Below are positions 33,233-41,466 of a stretch of 64,000 nt of DNA, one piece after another. Source of the DNA: Candidatus Pyrohabitans jungbluthii (GTDB lineage Archaea > Hydrothermarchaeota > Hydrothermarchaeia > Hydrothermarchaeales > BMS3B). Location: contig MTMD02000015.1 of NCBI GenBank assembly GCA_002010065.2, positions 98,971-162,970 on the forward strand. Direction: 5' to 3'. A model generated the notes under the pieces. It saw only the letters and a list, made by a program, of their open reading frames with translations, had not been told where the DNA came from and searched no databases. Numbering within the stretch: the stretch's first letter is position 1; each line of letters opens with the position of its first letter. The translations under genes and the position numbers were made by a program.

Positions 33233-33553
33233 TTATTCTATCTTTATATCCACGCCCACGGCGCGGCGCACAAGCTCCTTAAGCGGGTCCACCTTCTTCT
33301 CTATGGGCCCAGCTTTGTCAGGTATCTCCACCAGAAGCGGAAAGCTCCTCTTTTCCAGCAGTTTCTCCACGTCGCCGCGTATCTTGTCCACCAGACGCTC
33401 TGTTATGATCACAAGCCCCACATTTTCCTTCTTGACCACCTCACGCAGCCTCTCCAGCGCCTCCTCAGGCGAGTTTACGGCATAGCCCTCCTTAACTCCA
33501 GCCAGGCGAAATCCAACAACGGTGTCAAAGTCTGCGATAACGCTTATCTTCAT
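33233..33553 (-). CDS. atpF: A-type ATP synthase subunit F
   Basis: 106 residues with a Rossmann-like fold (ISVIADFDTVVGFRLAGVKE and VGLVIITERLVDKI). Part of the central stalk with subunit D. Directly follows atpE (8 nt), although subunit C normally stands between E and F. Confidence 0.92.
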   Translation of the reverse strand: MKISVIADFDTVVGFRLAGVKEGYAVNSPEEALERLREVVKKENVGLVIITERLVDKIRGDVEKLLEKRSFPLLVEIPDKAGPIEKKVDPLKELVRRAVGVDIKIE

Positions 33554-33561
33554 TGCACCAC

Positions 33562-34179
33562 CTACTTGAAGAGCACCTTCGCTACACTGCTTCGAAGCTC
33601 TGCGCTTATGCGCTCTAAGCGAGTTTCAAAGGTATTGTCCACCTCTGCCTTGCCGTCCTTGCTTCGAACCACCACTCCGCCTATGCTGGAGATGGTGTCC
33701 TTGGCTAGGGTAACCTTCACCTTCGCTTCTTTGGATATCTCCTGGAGGAACGACTTGGAGAGTATCTTTTTGTCCTCCTTTCTTCCGAGTATCTCCACAT
33801 CGCCACCTATTGTTTCTATAGCCTCCAAAATAAGCTTTTTGAGAATCTCGGGATAGCGCTCCTCCTTCGCCACGTCGGCGAGAGCCTTCTCAGCGCGGGA
33901 GAATGCCTCCTTAATAACCTCCTCCTTGGCGTCGAGGAGAGCCTTCCTTGCCCTGAGCTTTGCATTTGCAACTATCCTGGCGCGCTCCTGCTCAGCCTCA
34001 CGCTTTCCGCGGGAGATTATCTCCGCCTTCTTGGCTTTCGCCTTCGCCTCAGCCTCGCTTCTTATCTCCGCTGCCTGCGCTTTAGCCTCGTTGAGTATTC
34101 TTTCTACCTCAGCCTTGGCATCCTCCTCAATTTTGGCGATAATCTTCTCGACCTTCTCTTTCTGAACGGCGATCGCCAT
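33562..34179 (-). CDS. atpE: A-type ATP synthase subunit E
   Basis: About 205 residues from the ATG at 34179, which follows GAGGAGG; an upstream in-frame start at 34227 overlaps atpH and lacks support. N-terminal half is a long helix (KVEKIIAKIEEDAKAEVERIL), abbreviated; C-terminal half is a mixed domain ending SSVAKVLFK. Peripheral stalk partner of subunit H. The next gene is atpF, so no atpC is present. Confidence 0.92.
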   Translation of the reverse strand: MAIAVQKEKVEKIIAKIEEDAKAEVERILNEAKAQAAEIRSEAEAKAKAKKAEIISRGKREAEQERARIVANAKLRARKALLDAKEEVIKEAFSRAEKALADVAKEERYPEILKKLILEAIETIGGDVEILGRKEDKKILSKSFLQEISKEAKVKVTLAKDTISSIGGVVVRSKDGKAEVDNTFETRLERISAELRSSVAKVLFK

Positions 34180-34204
34180 AACACAAAACCTCCTCTCGGG
34201 TGAG

Positions 34205-34519
34205 CTACTCTCCAAGCACCTGGGCAACTATCAGCTCAACAGCCTTATTAACGCGTCTCTTTGCTTTTTTCTTCTCTTCCTCGGCCTTCTTCTCGCTTTC
34301 CGCGATAATCTTCTCAGCCTCTTTCTCACCCTCTTTTCTTGCAGCCTCTATCTCCTTCTTAACCTCTTCCCTGGCTTCTGCCTCAGCATCCTCTATAAGC
34401 TTCCTCGCCTTCTCCCTCTCCTCTTCCACAAGCTTCTTGGCATCCTCTTCCGCCTTTTTAATCATCTCCTCAGCCCTTTGCTCCGCCTTTTGTATCTCGG
34501 CTATGGCTTCGATAACCAT
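34205..34519 (-). CDS. atpH: A-type ATP synthase subunit H
   Basis: 104 residues, a right-handed coiled coil of E/K/A-rich heptads (IAEIQKAEQRAEEMIKKAEED) forming the peripheral stalk with subunit E. First gene of the operon; start ATG behind AAAGAGGTGAAAGG. In the usual archaeal order the next genes would be I and K, but here subunit E follows. Promoter likely lies near 34670-34685 on this strand (AAATTTAAATAA). Confidence 0.9.
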   Translation of the reverse strand: MVIEAIAEIQKAEQRAEEMIKKAEEDAKKLVEEEREKARKLIEDAEAEAREEVKKEIEAARKEGEKEAEKIIAESEKKAEEEKKKAKRRVNKAVELIVAQVLGE

Positions 34520-34735
34520 CCTTTCACCTCTTTAAAGTCTTGGTCAGCTCCCCCCTCACACTGAAAAGAACCCTTCAGAAGGCTCTCCCGATATACGCCA
34601 CCTACGCACATGCCATAACCTCTTTAAAAGAAATTTCCAACTCACAAGCCATTCCAGTGGTGGGCAGTTGTATTATTTAAATTTTTCGATGGTTCCGGTT
34701 TTTTGGTCTCCTTCCGGCACGCACCCAAACCAAAA

Positions 34736-34747
34736 GGTTTTTATACT
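34736..34747 (+). promoter_or_regulatory. TATA-like promoter of the 82-residue gene
   Basis: GGTTTTTATACTG about 42 nt upstream of the ATG at 34784, on the strand opposite the ATP synthase operon. Confidence 0.45.
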
Positions 34748-34783
34748 GGGACTGGGGAAGAATCTTTTCAGGAGGTTGTGGGA

Positions 34784-35032
34784 ATGTATTATGTGAATGG
34801 GTTAGAGTATCTTGGGAGAGATGTGGTAATTCGCGGAAGGACAATGAAAGGCGTCGAAGCGAAGCGCTTTGTGACGATTAAGAAGACTGACAGGATGCCC
34901 ACCAAGGAGGAGGTTCTGCAGTGGGCGAGGGAGTGGAAGCCCAAAGATAACGCAAAGCTCAAAAAAGTGTGGGTAATGCAGATGGAAGGCAACAAGTGGC
35001 GCAAGGTCATGGATGTGATCAACTTAGAATAA
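34784..35032 (+). CDS. Small conserved-looking protein, function unknown
   Basis: 82 residues from the ATG at 34784 with AGGAGGT 8 nt upstream; an earlier in-frame GTG at 34703 gives a non-conserved extension and lies before the promoter. Contains YYVNGLEYLGRDVVIRGRTM and a basic middle, ending KWRKVMDVINLE. No cysteine cluster or membrane span. I do not recognise a family. Confidence 0.65.
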   Translation: MYYVNGLEYLGRDVVIRGRTMKGVEAKRFVTIKKTDRMPTKEEVLQWAREWKPKDNAKLKKVWVMQMEGNKWRKVMDVINLE

Positions 35033-35040
35033 TAAGGCGG

Positions 35041-35796
35041 CTATCTTCCAGCCAGCTCTTCTATTTTTTCTGAAAGCTGGACTATCTTTTTGAGGGCGGG
35101 GGATTCTGTTTTTATGTCTATTAGAGGAATATTTTTAATGTCCGCCTCCACCACAGCTTTGTCGTAGGGTATAGCTTCGAGCACCTCGATGTCCAGCTCC
35201 TGCTTAATAAAATCCTTCTGCTCCTCGCTTGCCACTTTGTTTGCAACTGCATAAACCTGCCTCACACCTATCTCCCGGGAGAGCTTAGCAAGGCGGTTCG
35301 CCATTGTTATTGCCTTCGCCCCAGGCTCAACCACCACAAGCATGAGGTCGAAATTCTCAGCGACGCTCCTGCCCAGATGCTCCACCCCCGCCTCGGTGTC
35401 CAGTATAAGCAACTCCCTGCGCTTTAGCACGAGATGGCGGAGGATCGCCTTGAGGAAGGTGTTCTCAGGGCAGAGGCACCCCTGTCCAGCTTCCTCCACG
35501 GTGCCCATTACGAGCAGCCTTATACCGTCTCTGACGGCGGAGAAGCGCTCTGGGATGTCATCCACGCGAGGGTTGAGGTTGTACATCCCGGGTGCTATAA
35601 CTGCGCGCTCGTTTATCAGCTCTTTCAGCTGCGAAATCGGCGTGGGGTTCTCAACACCTATCGCTGAGTGAAGGTTCATACTGGGGTCGGCATCCACCGC
35701 AATGACGCTGTAGCCGCGCTCCGCAAACAGCCTCGCCAAAGTTCCTGAAATAGTGGTCTTTCCCACGCCTCCCTTTCCAGAAATAACTATCTTCAT
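35041..35796 (-). CDS. cooC: CODH maturation ATPase CooC
   Basis: 251 residues, P-loop ATPase of the MinD/CooC family that inserts nickel into the C-cluster of CooS. Deviant Walker A GKGGVGKTTISGTL at about 8-21, DADPSMNLH switch region, and the CxC motif CLCPEN (about 113-117) required for metal binding and dimerisation. It supports that the cooS at 1-1883 is functional. Not adjacent to cooS, and followed by a thrombospondin-type-3 membrane protein gene. Confidence 0.92.
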   Translation of the reverse strand: MKIVISGKGGVGKTTISGTLARLFAERGYSVIAVDADPSMNLHSAIGVENPTPISQLKELINERAVIAPGMYNLNPRVDDIPERFSAVRDGIRLLVMGTVEEAGQGCLCPENTFLKAILRHLVLKRRELLILDTEAGVEHLGRSVAENFDLMLVVVEPGAKAITMANRLAKLSREIGVRQVYAVANKVASEEQKDFIKQELDIEVLEAIPYDKAVVEADIKNIPLIDIKTESPALKKIVQLSEKIEELAGR

Positions 35797-35800
35797 CTCA

Positions 35801-36211
35801 CTACCTCAGCAGCTTCTCTGCCTCTTCCAGCTTTTTGCTAAGTTCAGTGTATGCCTCAAGGGAGAGCTTACCCGCGACGTAATCTTGGTAAATCTGAGAG
35901 CGCCTCTCCTCAAGGCTTGCGGGGGTGTCCCTCACCAGCGGATCCGTGCCTATCTCCGCCTCCAGCTCATCGGTTATACCATCGCCATCGCTATCTGAAA
36001 TCAGAGGCTGCTCCGCCAGAGGTTCAGGGAAGGTTTCAAAAGGTTGAGCTTCAATCGCCTCTGCTCCGCTCTGGCTTTCGCTTCCGGGGGGCTTGTAGAG
36101 GATCGCATAGGCTAAGCTAGATATAATCATAATTCCCACGCCAAACAGCGCAGCCACCTGTGGATTAATCAGTGGCTTCTTTTTCTCCTTCCGGCGTCGC
36201 CTCTTTGCCAT
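35801..36211 (-). CDS. Membrane-anchored protein with a calcium-binding thrombospondin type 3-like motif
   Basis: 136 residues. Highly basic N-terminus (KRRRRKEKKK) then one membrane span at about 19-42 (VAALFGVGIMIISSLAYAIL), an acidic linker, then a Ca-loop DSDGDGITDELEAEIGTDPL at about 84-103 typical of thrombospondin type 3 and EF-hand-like repeats. C-terminal helix is charged. Topology: short cytosolic end, external Ca-binding part. Four nucleotides separate it from cooC. Role unknown. Confidence 0.7.
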   Translation of the reverse strand: MAKRRRRKEKKKPLINPQVAALFGVGIMIISSLAYAILYKPPGSESQSGAEAIEAQPFETFPEPLAEQPLISDSDGDGITDELEAEIGTDPLVRDTPASLEERRSQIYQDYVAGKLSLEAYTELSKKLEEAEKLLR

Positions 36212-36274
36212 GCCTTAAAAAACTCGCCTAACAACAGCCTCAAAATTGAAATACCCCGAGGTAAAGATTACCCT

Positions 36275-37021
36275 ATGAAGGAGAAGAGGCTCGCGAAGGA
36301 GCTCTTCGACAAGCGTGCTGAGGGCTATGCAAAGGGGTGCTTTGCCAGCGAGGAGCACGTCGAAGCTATGCTACTGGCTGCTGAGCCAGAGGCTACGCAG
36401 CTTGCCCTGGACGTAGCCTGCGGTCACGGTTTTCTTACAGAGGCGCTTGCCACGAGGACAAAGCTCGCTGCCGGCATAGACCTCGCCAGTGAGATGCTGC
36501 CAAAGCAAGGCAAGGCCTGCTACCTGGTTGGCGACGCAGAATACCTGCCCTTCCGCGAGGAGAGCCTTGATCTCATTGTTTGCAGGTTTTCTTTTCACCA
36601 CTTTCCCTCGCCCGAGCATGCGCTAGCTGAGATACATCGCGTGCTCAAGCAAGGCGGCACGCTTGTACTCGCCGACGGGATAAGCTCAGAGCTGGAGGAA
36701 AAGTCGCACTACCTCAACCAGGTGGAGAAGCTTCGCGACCCATCGCATGTGAAGCTTTACAAGAAGTCAGAACTGCTCCGCATGCTGGTTGAAGGCGGGT
36801 TTGTCATAGCAAAGGTATTTCACTGGGAGCTGCATCAGGAGCTGGAGGACTGGCTTTCCAGGGCGGCTGGAGATGAGAGCTTAAAAGCTCGCCTCAGGGA
36901 GATTATGAGAAGAGAGCTTGAGGAGAACCGCACAGGCCTAATCTTCTGGGAGGATGGAGGTAAAACCTATTTCGCCTACCAGACGGTTATTATAACTGCA
37001 ACAAAGCAATTTTTGAAGTGA
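36275..37021 (+). CDS. SAM-dependent methyltransferase (class I)
   Basis: 248 residues. Motif I LDVACGHGFLTEAL at about 47-60, motif II GIDLASEML, motif IV DLIVCRFSFHHFPSPE, and motif post-I VLADGI. This is the ubiquinone/menaquinone methyltransferase-like small-molecule type (DUF/UbiE-like fold). The acceptor is not predictable. The downstream zinc-binding protein starts within 25 nt. Confidence 0.85.
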   Translation: MKEKRLAKELFDKRAEGYAKGCFASEEHVEAMLLAAEPEATQLALDVACGHGFLTEALATRTKLAAGIDLASEMLPKQGKACYLVGDAEYLPFREESLDLIVCRFSFHHFPSPEHALAEIHRVLKQGGTLVLADGISSELEEKSHYLNQVEKLRDPSHVKLYKKSELLRMLVEGGFVIAKVFHWELHQELEDWLSRAAGDESLKARLREIMRRELEENRTGLIFWEDGGKTYFAYQTVIITATKQFLK

Positions 37022-37042
37022 AAATTGCGCATATTTTTAGCC

Positions 37043-37330
37043 ATGGTTTACGAGAGGAAGTTTGAGGTAATCGAGGAGCTTCGCTGTGTGCACTGCGGTA
37101 AGAAGTTCATCCAGGACGTTATCTGGAACCGGGACTTCAGAATAAGGGCGAGAAAGACGCCGCTGGCAAGCGAAGAGTTCTCGCAACTCTGCCCTGAGCA
37201 CAGGTTTGAATTCTACGCGGGTGAGATAGCCTATGCTTACACCCGGAGAATAATCTACGACCGCGACGTGGAGAAGATGGGAGTTGGCTTAGAGCGACTG
37301 TGGGATTTTATTCGGCGTACGAGGGGATAG
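37043..37330 (+). CDS. Small zinc-binding protein, function unknown
   Basis: About 95 residues from the ATG at 37043; a TTG at 37025 is an alternative. Contains CVHCGKKF and a later LCPEH, giving a possible Cys3His zinc site. No family recognised. Follows the methyltransferase closely and is probably cotranscribed. Confidence 0.55.
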   Translation: MVYERKFEVIEELRCVHCGKKFIQDVIWNRDFRIRARKTPLASEEFSQLCPEHRFEFYAGEIAYAYTRRIIYDRDVEKMGVGLERLWDFIRRTRG

Positions 37331-37435
37331 AGCGCAATTGGGTATAAATCTGAAAAACCGGTTTGGACTTTTCTAATATCCAGATGCAGATGGGTTAGCG
37401 CACAAACATGTATTACTTTTGGAAATTACGGAAGA

Positions 37436-37446
37436 CTATTTATATT
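37436..37446 (+). promoter_or_regulatory. TATA-like promoter of the secreted protein at 37491
   Basis: CTATTTATATT about 50 nt before the start, with GGGAGGTGA as ribosome binding site in the leader. Confidence 0.45.
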
Positions 37447-37490
37447 ACTAGTGTTCATACATAAATGTTAGGGAAAGGGAGGTGAAATAA

Positions 37491-37862
37491 ATGAGAGGGA
37501 TGATTATTTTAGTAGTCCTATTGACAACATTAGCTGCTTCTGCTTCAGCTTTCACAGTAACTAAATGGAAGACCAAAGAACTCTCCGTGGCAGGAAATGT
37601 AACCTTTACATCATCCATTAGTGCTACAGACGGAGAAACTATTACAATCAACATAACGAACACCACAGCCACTATCAGCAACGTGGTACTGAAAAAAGCC
37701 ACGCCTAAGCCTAAAAATTCCGCTGCGTATATCAATAACACAGTTATTGCTGGAGATGGAAAAAGCGTGAGCCTAGAGGTCAACAATGCCGGAAAGAAGA
37801 CACTCCACCTGTGGCTCTACCTTAACACGGGCGAGCATGTTGGTGTAAACGTCCATTTCTAA
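37491..37862 (+). CDS. Small secreted Thr/Asn-rich beta protein
   Basis: 123 residues. Signal peptide about 1-20 (MIILVVLLTTLAASASA). The mature part is rich in Thr, Asn and Val with many NXS/T sites (for example NVT, NTT), typical of archaeal surface glycoproteins and immunoglobulin-like beta folds. No recognised domain. Single-gene transcript: own TATA box and a T-rich stretch after the stop. Confidence 0.65.
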   Translation: MRGMIILVVLLTTLAASASAFTVTKWKTKELSVAGNVTFTSSISATDGETITINITNTTATISNVVLKKATPKPKNSAAYINNTVIAGDGKSVSLEVNNAGKKTLHLWLYLNTGEHVGVNVHF

Positions 37863-37867
37863 AATTC

Positions 37868-37882
37868 TCTCTTTTTTTATTT
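37868..37882 (+). terminator. T-rich terminator after the secreted-protein gene
   Basis: CTCTCTTTTTTTATTTTG directly after the stop codon, a typical archaeal T-tract termination signal. Confidence 0.45.
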
Positions 37883-37997
37883 TGTTCATAAAAGGTACTG
37901 AAAGCCCCTAAGGAGCACGCCTGAGCCATCACAAAAGCCTGCTTTAAGCAACAAAATTATGGTGGTATTATCAATGTTAGGTTTTGGGCTGCAGTGT

Positions 37998-38228
37998 ATG
38001 AAGAAACTCAGATATATAATCTCAGACCCGGAAATCTGCCATGGGAAACCTGTTTTTAAGGGCACCAGAGTTCTTGTCTCAGACGTGCTGGACCTGCTCG
38101 CTGCTGGAAAGGATGTGGAGGAAATCCTACAGGAGTATCCTCAGCTCAATGAGAAGATGGTAAGGGAAGCCTTAGAGTATGCTGCAATGCTGGTGAAGAG
38201 GGAGCATGTCATTGAAGTTTCTGCTTGA
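37998..38228 (+). CDS. DUF433 antitoxin
   Basis: About 76 residues from the ATG at 37998; the earlier in-frame start at 37959 adds a non-conserved tail. DUF433 hallmark: IISDPEICHGKPVFKGTRVL then LLAAGKDVEEILQEYPQL. This winged-helix-like fold acts as antitoxin and DNA-binding regulator. Overlaps the toxin start by 23 nt. Confidence 0.82.
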   Translation: MKKLRYIISDPEICHGKPVFKGTRVLVSDVLDLLAAGKDVEEILQEYPQLNEKMVREALEYAAMLVKREHVIEVSA

Positions 38229-38547
38229 TGAGAACATCCCCAGCTCTGTGTTTAAATTTCTGAAGATAAGGGGATACAAGGCGTTTTATGTTCCAAAGGG
38301 TGCTAAAGATAGAGATGTTGCAGAACTCGCAAAAAGGGAAAAAGCTGTGCTGGTTACGAGAGACTACGATTTTGCAAATATACTGCTCTACCCACCTCAG
38401 GAGTTCCACGGCATAATAATACTGAAGGTCCACCCTCCAGTGGCAGAGAAACTGATAAGCTCTATGAAAAGTGTGCTGAAAGCCACAGAAGATTTCAGAG
38501 GTAAAGTCTTTGTTGTGCTGGAGGACAGGATTAGAGTTTTAGAGTAG
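38206..38547 (+). CDS. DUF5615 PIN-like toxin (VapC-type)
   Basis: 113 residues. PIN-like DUF5615 pattern: FLLDENIPSSVFKFLK with the first Asp, then KDRDVAELAKREKAVLVTRDYDF with the acidic cluster DYDF. These are probable RNases paired with DUF433 antitoxins, as here. ATG at 38206 overlaps the antitoxin; the frame is intact, so the module is likely functional. Confidence 0.82.
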   Translation: MSLKFLLDENIPSSVFKFLKIRGYKAFYVPKGAKDRDVAELAKREKAVLVTRDYDFANILLYPPQEFHGIIILKVHPPVAEKLISSMKSVLKATEDFRGKVFVVLEDRIRVLE

Positions 38548-38572
38548 TTTCCGAATTTGAAATGTTAAGGCA

Positions 38573-38645
38573 AGCCCCGAGGGGGATTTGAACCCCCGAC
38601 CTGCTGATTACAAGTCAGCCGCTCTTCCAGCTGAGCTACCGGGGC
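38573..38645 (-). tRNA. tRNA-Thr (anticodon UGU)
   Basis: 73-nt minus-strand tRNA. Acceptor GCCCCGG with UCGGGGC (one G-U), D-arm, anticodon stem-loop GCUGA-CUUGUAA-UCAGC with anticodon UGU, T-arm GGGGG-UUCAAAU-CCCCC, discriminator U, common in archaeal tRNA-Thr. CCA not encoded. Confidence 0.95.
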
Positions 38646-38699
38646 ATCACCTGAATTTAAAAAGCAAACATTGCAAACTATTTCTGAATCTGTCAATCT

Positions 38700-39134
38700 C
38701 TAATGTTCTGGAACCTCAACAGTAATCTCGGCGATCAGCTTTTGTTCCGGGCTTCGGAGCAGGGCAACAAAGTCGCGGGGAAGCTCTCGTGCAGAGTGGC
38801 TTGCGCCCACCATGAGCGTTCTTCCGCAGGTGAAGGTGCTCTTCCTCACCACTATATCTCTCGCGTCTGTGAAGCTCAGCTTTTCATGCCCACGCCCGTG
38901 TATCGTCACCTCTCTATCACCTGCCTTTAGCACAAGGGTTATCACCGCATTGCTGTTCCTCGCCAGGCGCTTGAATCGCTCTGGAAAGTCCGCTAAGGCT
39001 TTGTCCGCAGCGACGCCTACAATGCAGTCGCCTCTCGGCGAAAGCTCCTCATCCTTTGTAATCTCAAGGGTGGTGCGGTGCTCTGCAAGGATGTTCTCAT
39101 GACCTCTGGCTAAGACTATAACTTTTTCAATCAT
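38700..39134 (-). CDS. DUF371 family protein
   Basis: About 144 residues from the ATG at 39134 (the ATG seven codons earlier has less support). DUF371 archaeal pattern: ARGHENILAEHRTTLEI, RGDCIVGVAAD, GRGHEKLSFTDARDIVVRKS. Function unknown. Divergent from the zinc-finger gene at 39178, 40 nt away. No membrane span. Confidence 0.82.
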   Translation of the reverse strand: MIEKVIVLARGHENILAEHRTTLEITKDEELSPRGDCIVGVAADKALADFPERFKRLARNSNAVITLVLKAGDREVTIHGRGHEKLSFTDARDIVVRKSTFTCGRTLMVGASHSARELPRDFVALLRSPEQKLIAEITVEVPEH

Positions 39135-39177
39135 TAGCCTACAAATTAAATACACAAAATAAAAATCTGGTGGTGCG

Positions 39178-39735
39178 ATGTACTACTGCGAGGGTTGCGG
39201 CAGAGAGACGGAGCATGAGATAGTAAAGCAGCGGGGCAGTGAGTTTCTACTCAGGTGCAGCGAATGCGGACATGTTCACCTCATCACAGACAAGCCTCGC
39301 TTAAAGGAGGTAAGCGTGATAATAAGCAGATACGAAACCAGCGAGCGCAAGATGATAACGTTTCCCGCAGAAGAGGAGGTTGGTATAGGCGATGAGGTGG
39401 TGGTGGAGGGAGAGCCTGCACGGATTACTGCGATAGACACAGAGAGCGGGAGGAGGGTTAAGAAGGCGAAGCTCGAGGATATAAAAACCCTGTGGTGCAT
39501 CTCCCTAGCTATACCTGTGAGAGTGAAGTACTCGCTCCACTTTCGCGGTATCACCACCTCTGGCGAAATACACACAAGCAGGGAGCGGGTTTTCAGCGTG
39601 GGTGAGGTTGTGGTTACGCCCAGGGAAACCTTCGTAATCGAGAAAATTAAAACAAAAGATAGGATGCTTAAGCGGGGCTCGGCGTATGCGGAGGAGATAG
39701 TGAGAATCTATGGCAAGAAAAAGCTACGAAGATAA
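39178..39735 (+). CDS. HVO_0476-family zinc-finger protein
   Basis: 185 residues. N-terminal zinc knuckles YYCEGCGRETEHE and LLRCSECGHVHLI, then a beta-rich C-terminal region seen across euryarchaea (HVO_0476 family). Role unknown; maybe RNA or protein binding. Overlaps the start of pcm by 26 nt, suggesting coupled translation. Confidence 0.85.
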   Translation: MYYCEGCGRETEHEIVKQRGSEFLLRCSECGHVHLITDKPRLKEVSVIISRYETSERKMITFPAEEEVGIGDEVVVEGEPARITAIDTESGRRVKKAKLEDIKTLWCISLAIPVRVKYSLHFRGITTSGEIHTSRERVFSVGEVVVTPRETFVIEKIKTKDRMLKRGSAYAEEIVRIYGKKKLRR

Positions 39736-40366
39736 GCGCCGCGAGATGGTGGAGAGGCTTGTGAGCTATGGCTACCTCAGGAGTGAGAGGGTAATTCTAG
39801 CTATGCTGCGCGTGCCAAGGCACGAGTTTGTGCCAGAAGATAAGAAGGAGTACGCCTACTCCGACGAACCCCTGCCGATAGGTGAGGGGCAGACCATAAG
39901 CGCCCCTCACATGATAGCGATAATGTGCGAAGCTCTTGAGATTGAGCGTGATCACAAGGTACTGGAGATTGGCACCGGCTCCGGCTACCATGCCTGTGTT
40001 GTAAGCTTAATCGCAGACAAAGGGGAAGTCTACTCCGTGGAGAGACATGCGAAGCTTGCAGAGGAGGCAAAGAGGAACATCGCCCGCGCCGGGTGCTGCG
40101 GCAGGATTACCATAGTAGTGGGCGACGGCACCAAGGGTTACGAGGAAAAGGCACCCTACGACAGAATCTACGTTACCGCGGGTGCGCCACGCGTCCCGCC
40201 GCCTCTGCTAATGCAGCTCAAGATAGGGGGTAAGCTTTTAATTCCCATCGGCTCCAAGCTTGGTCAGGAGCTAATGAGGATAACACGGGTAGGCGAAGAT
40301 GAATACAGGGAAGAAAACCTGGGTGGCTGCGTTTTTGTGCCCCTGGTGGGGGAATACGGGTGGTAA
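39710..40366 (+). CDS. pcm: Protein-L-isoaspartate O-methyltransferase
   Basis: 218 residues. Repairs isoaspartyl damage in proteins using SAM. Motifs: ISAPHMIAIMCEAL, LEIGTGSGYHACVV (motif I), VYSVERH, DRIYVTAGAPRVPPPLL and GGKLLIPIGS. The start ATG (39710) lies inside the preceding gene. Followed convergently by a DtxR-type regulator with zero spacing. Full length. Confidence 0.95.
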   Translation: MARKSYEDKRREMVERLVSYGYLRSERVILAMLRVPRHEFVPEDKKEYAYSDEPLPIGEGQTISAPHMIAIMCEALEIERDHKVLEIGTGSGYHACVVSLIADKGEVYSVERHAKLAEEAKRNIARAGCCGRITIVVGDGTKGYEEKAPYDRIYVTAGAPRVPPPLLMQLKIGGKLLIPIGSKLGQELMRITRVGEDEYREENLGGCVFVPLVGEYGW

Positions 40367-40795
40367 TCACTCCTTCTCGCAGCACTCTCCTCTAGGGATG
40401 GGCTTGCCGTGGGGACACTGCCTGGGATGCCCCAGCTTTATGCACACCGCCTCGGCGATAGCTTCGCTAATGTGGTGCTCCAGAGCGCACGCATGCTCAT
40501 GAACATCGCTGTTTAATTCCATATCCAGTAGCTCAGTTAGCAGAAGCTCAGCCAGGCGATGGCTCCGTATAACCTGCCTTGCTAGCGCCTCACCCTTCTC
40601 CGTAAGCTGGATTCCCACCCGTGGCTCATACTCAACGAGGCCAAGCTTTTCCATCTTCTTGAGCATTTCCACAGCGCTCGGCGGTGCAATTTTGAGGCTC
40701 TCTGCGATTTCATTGATCTTCGCGTACTCCTTGCCCTCTTCCTTGAGGAAGATCCACAGCGTCTCCAGATACTCCTCCATGCTTTCTGAAATCAT
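40367..40795 (-). CDS. DtxR-family metal-dependent regulator
   Basis: 142 residues. Winged-helix N-terminus (IAESLKIAPPSAVEMLKKME) and a dimerisation/metal domain with SHRLAELLLTELLDM, EHHISEAIAEAV and CPHGKPIP. Binds Fe or Mn as co-repressor. It overlaps the DtxR-FeoA gene by 4 nt, so the feo operon holds two such regulators. Confidence 0.9.
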   Translation of the reverse strand: MISESMEEYLETLWIFLKEEGKEYAKINEIAESLKIAPPSAVEMLKKMEKLGLVEYEPRVGIQLTEKGEALARQVIRSHRLAELLLTELLDMELNSDVHEHACALEHHISEAIAEAVCIKLGHPRQCPHGKPIPRGECCEKE

Positions 40796-41466
40796 GTCCC
40801 CAACCTCTTAACATATATCTGCCTGGCAATCTCCTCGTCTATTGCGAGGTCGGTTTCGCCTACCCTTATGACGAAAGCAGGGCGCTTCTGGTGAAGCCTC
40901 AGCGTGCTGCCTGGAATTATCCCCATGCTTCCAAGGCGGTCAAGCGTAGCATGACTCTTTGGAGTTATAAAGACTATCTTCGCCTGACTTCCAACCTCCA
41001 GCTCGGTGAGGGGAAGCACCAAGGGTGAAAGCTCCCTCCTGAACTTTGCACAGCACTCACCTCGTGGGATGGGCTTGCCATGGGGGCAGGTAGGAGGATG
41101 CCCCAAAAATGTGCACACGCTCTCTGTAACCTCTGGGCTAAGTAGGTGCTCAAACTCGCACGCATGGCTTTCTGCCAGGCTCTCGCTAACCTCCAGCACA
41201 TCGCTGAGGAGGCGCTCCGCCAGGCGATGCCTCCTTACTATTTCTCGCGCAATAGCTTCGCCCTCGCCTGTGAGCTCTATCTCCTCGCCTCGGAGGGTGA
41301 TCAGACCATGCTTTACCATGTAATCCACAACTTGCCTTGCGTCATCTTCCTTTGTAAATTCAAGCAGGTCAGAGAGGGAGCTTTTACCCCCCTCTTTAAG
41401 CGTCCATATCTCCTCGAGAAGCTCTTCCACGCGCTTCCCGTGACGGTGGCGATGCTCAGCTCTCAT
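40792..41466 (-). CDS. DtxR-family regulator with FeoA-type SH3 domain
   Basis: 224 residues. An N-terminal winged helix (about 15-75), a metal/dimerisation domain with HACEFEHLLSPEVTE and CPHGKPIPRGECC, then an SH3-like FeoA domain at about 145-220 (LGSMGIIPGSTLRL, VRVGETDLAID-like end). Combines iron sensing with a FeoA-like domain. Adjacent to feoB via the zinc-ribbon gene, so it probably governs the operon. Full length. Confidence 0.9.
   Translation of the reverse strand: MRAEHRHRHGKRVEELLEEIWTLKEGGKSSLSDLLEFTKEDDARQVVDYMVKHGLITLRGEEIELTGEGEAIAREIVRRHRLAERLLSDVLEVSESLAESHACEFEHLLSPEVTESVCTFLGHPPTCPHGKPIPRGECCAKFRRELSPLVLPLTELEVGSQAKIVFITPKSHATLDRLGSMGIIPGSTLRLHQKRPAFVIRVGETDLAIDEEIARQIYVKRLGT

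Noticed and set aside
32394-33485. 363-codon plus-strand open frame opposite atpA/atpF
   Set aside because: It lies fully antisense to the clearly identified ATP synthase A and F genes and shows no family pattern; a shadow of codon bias.
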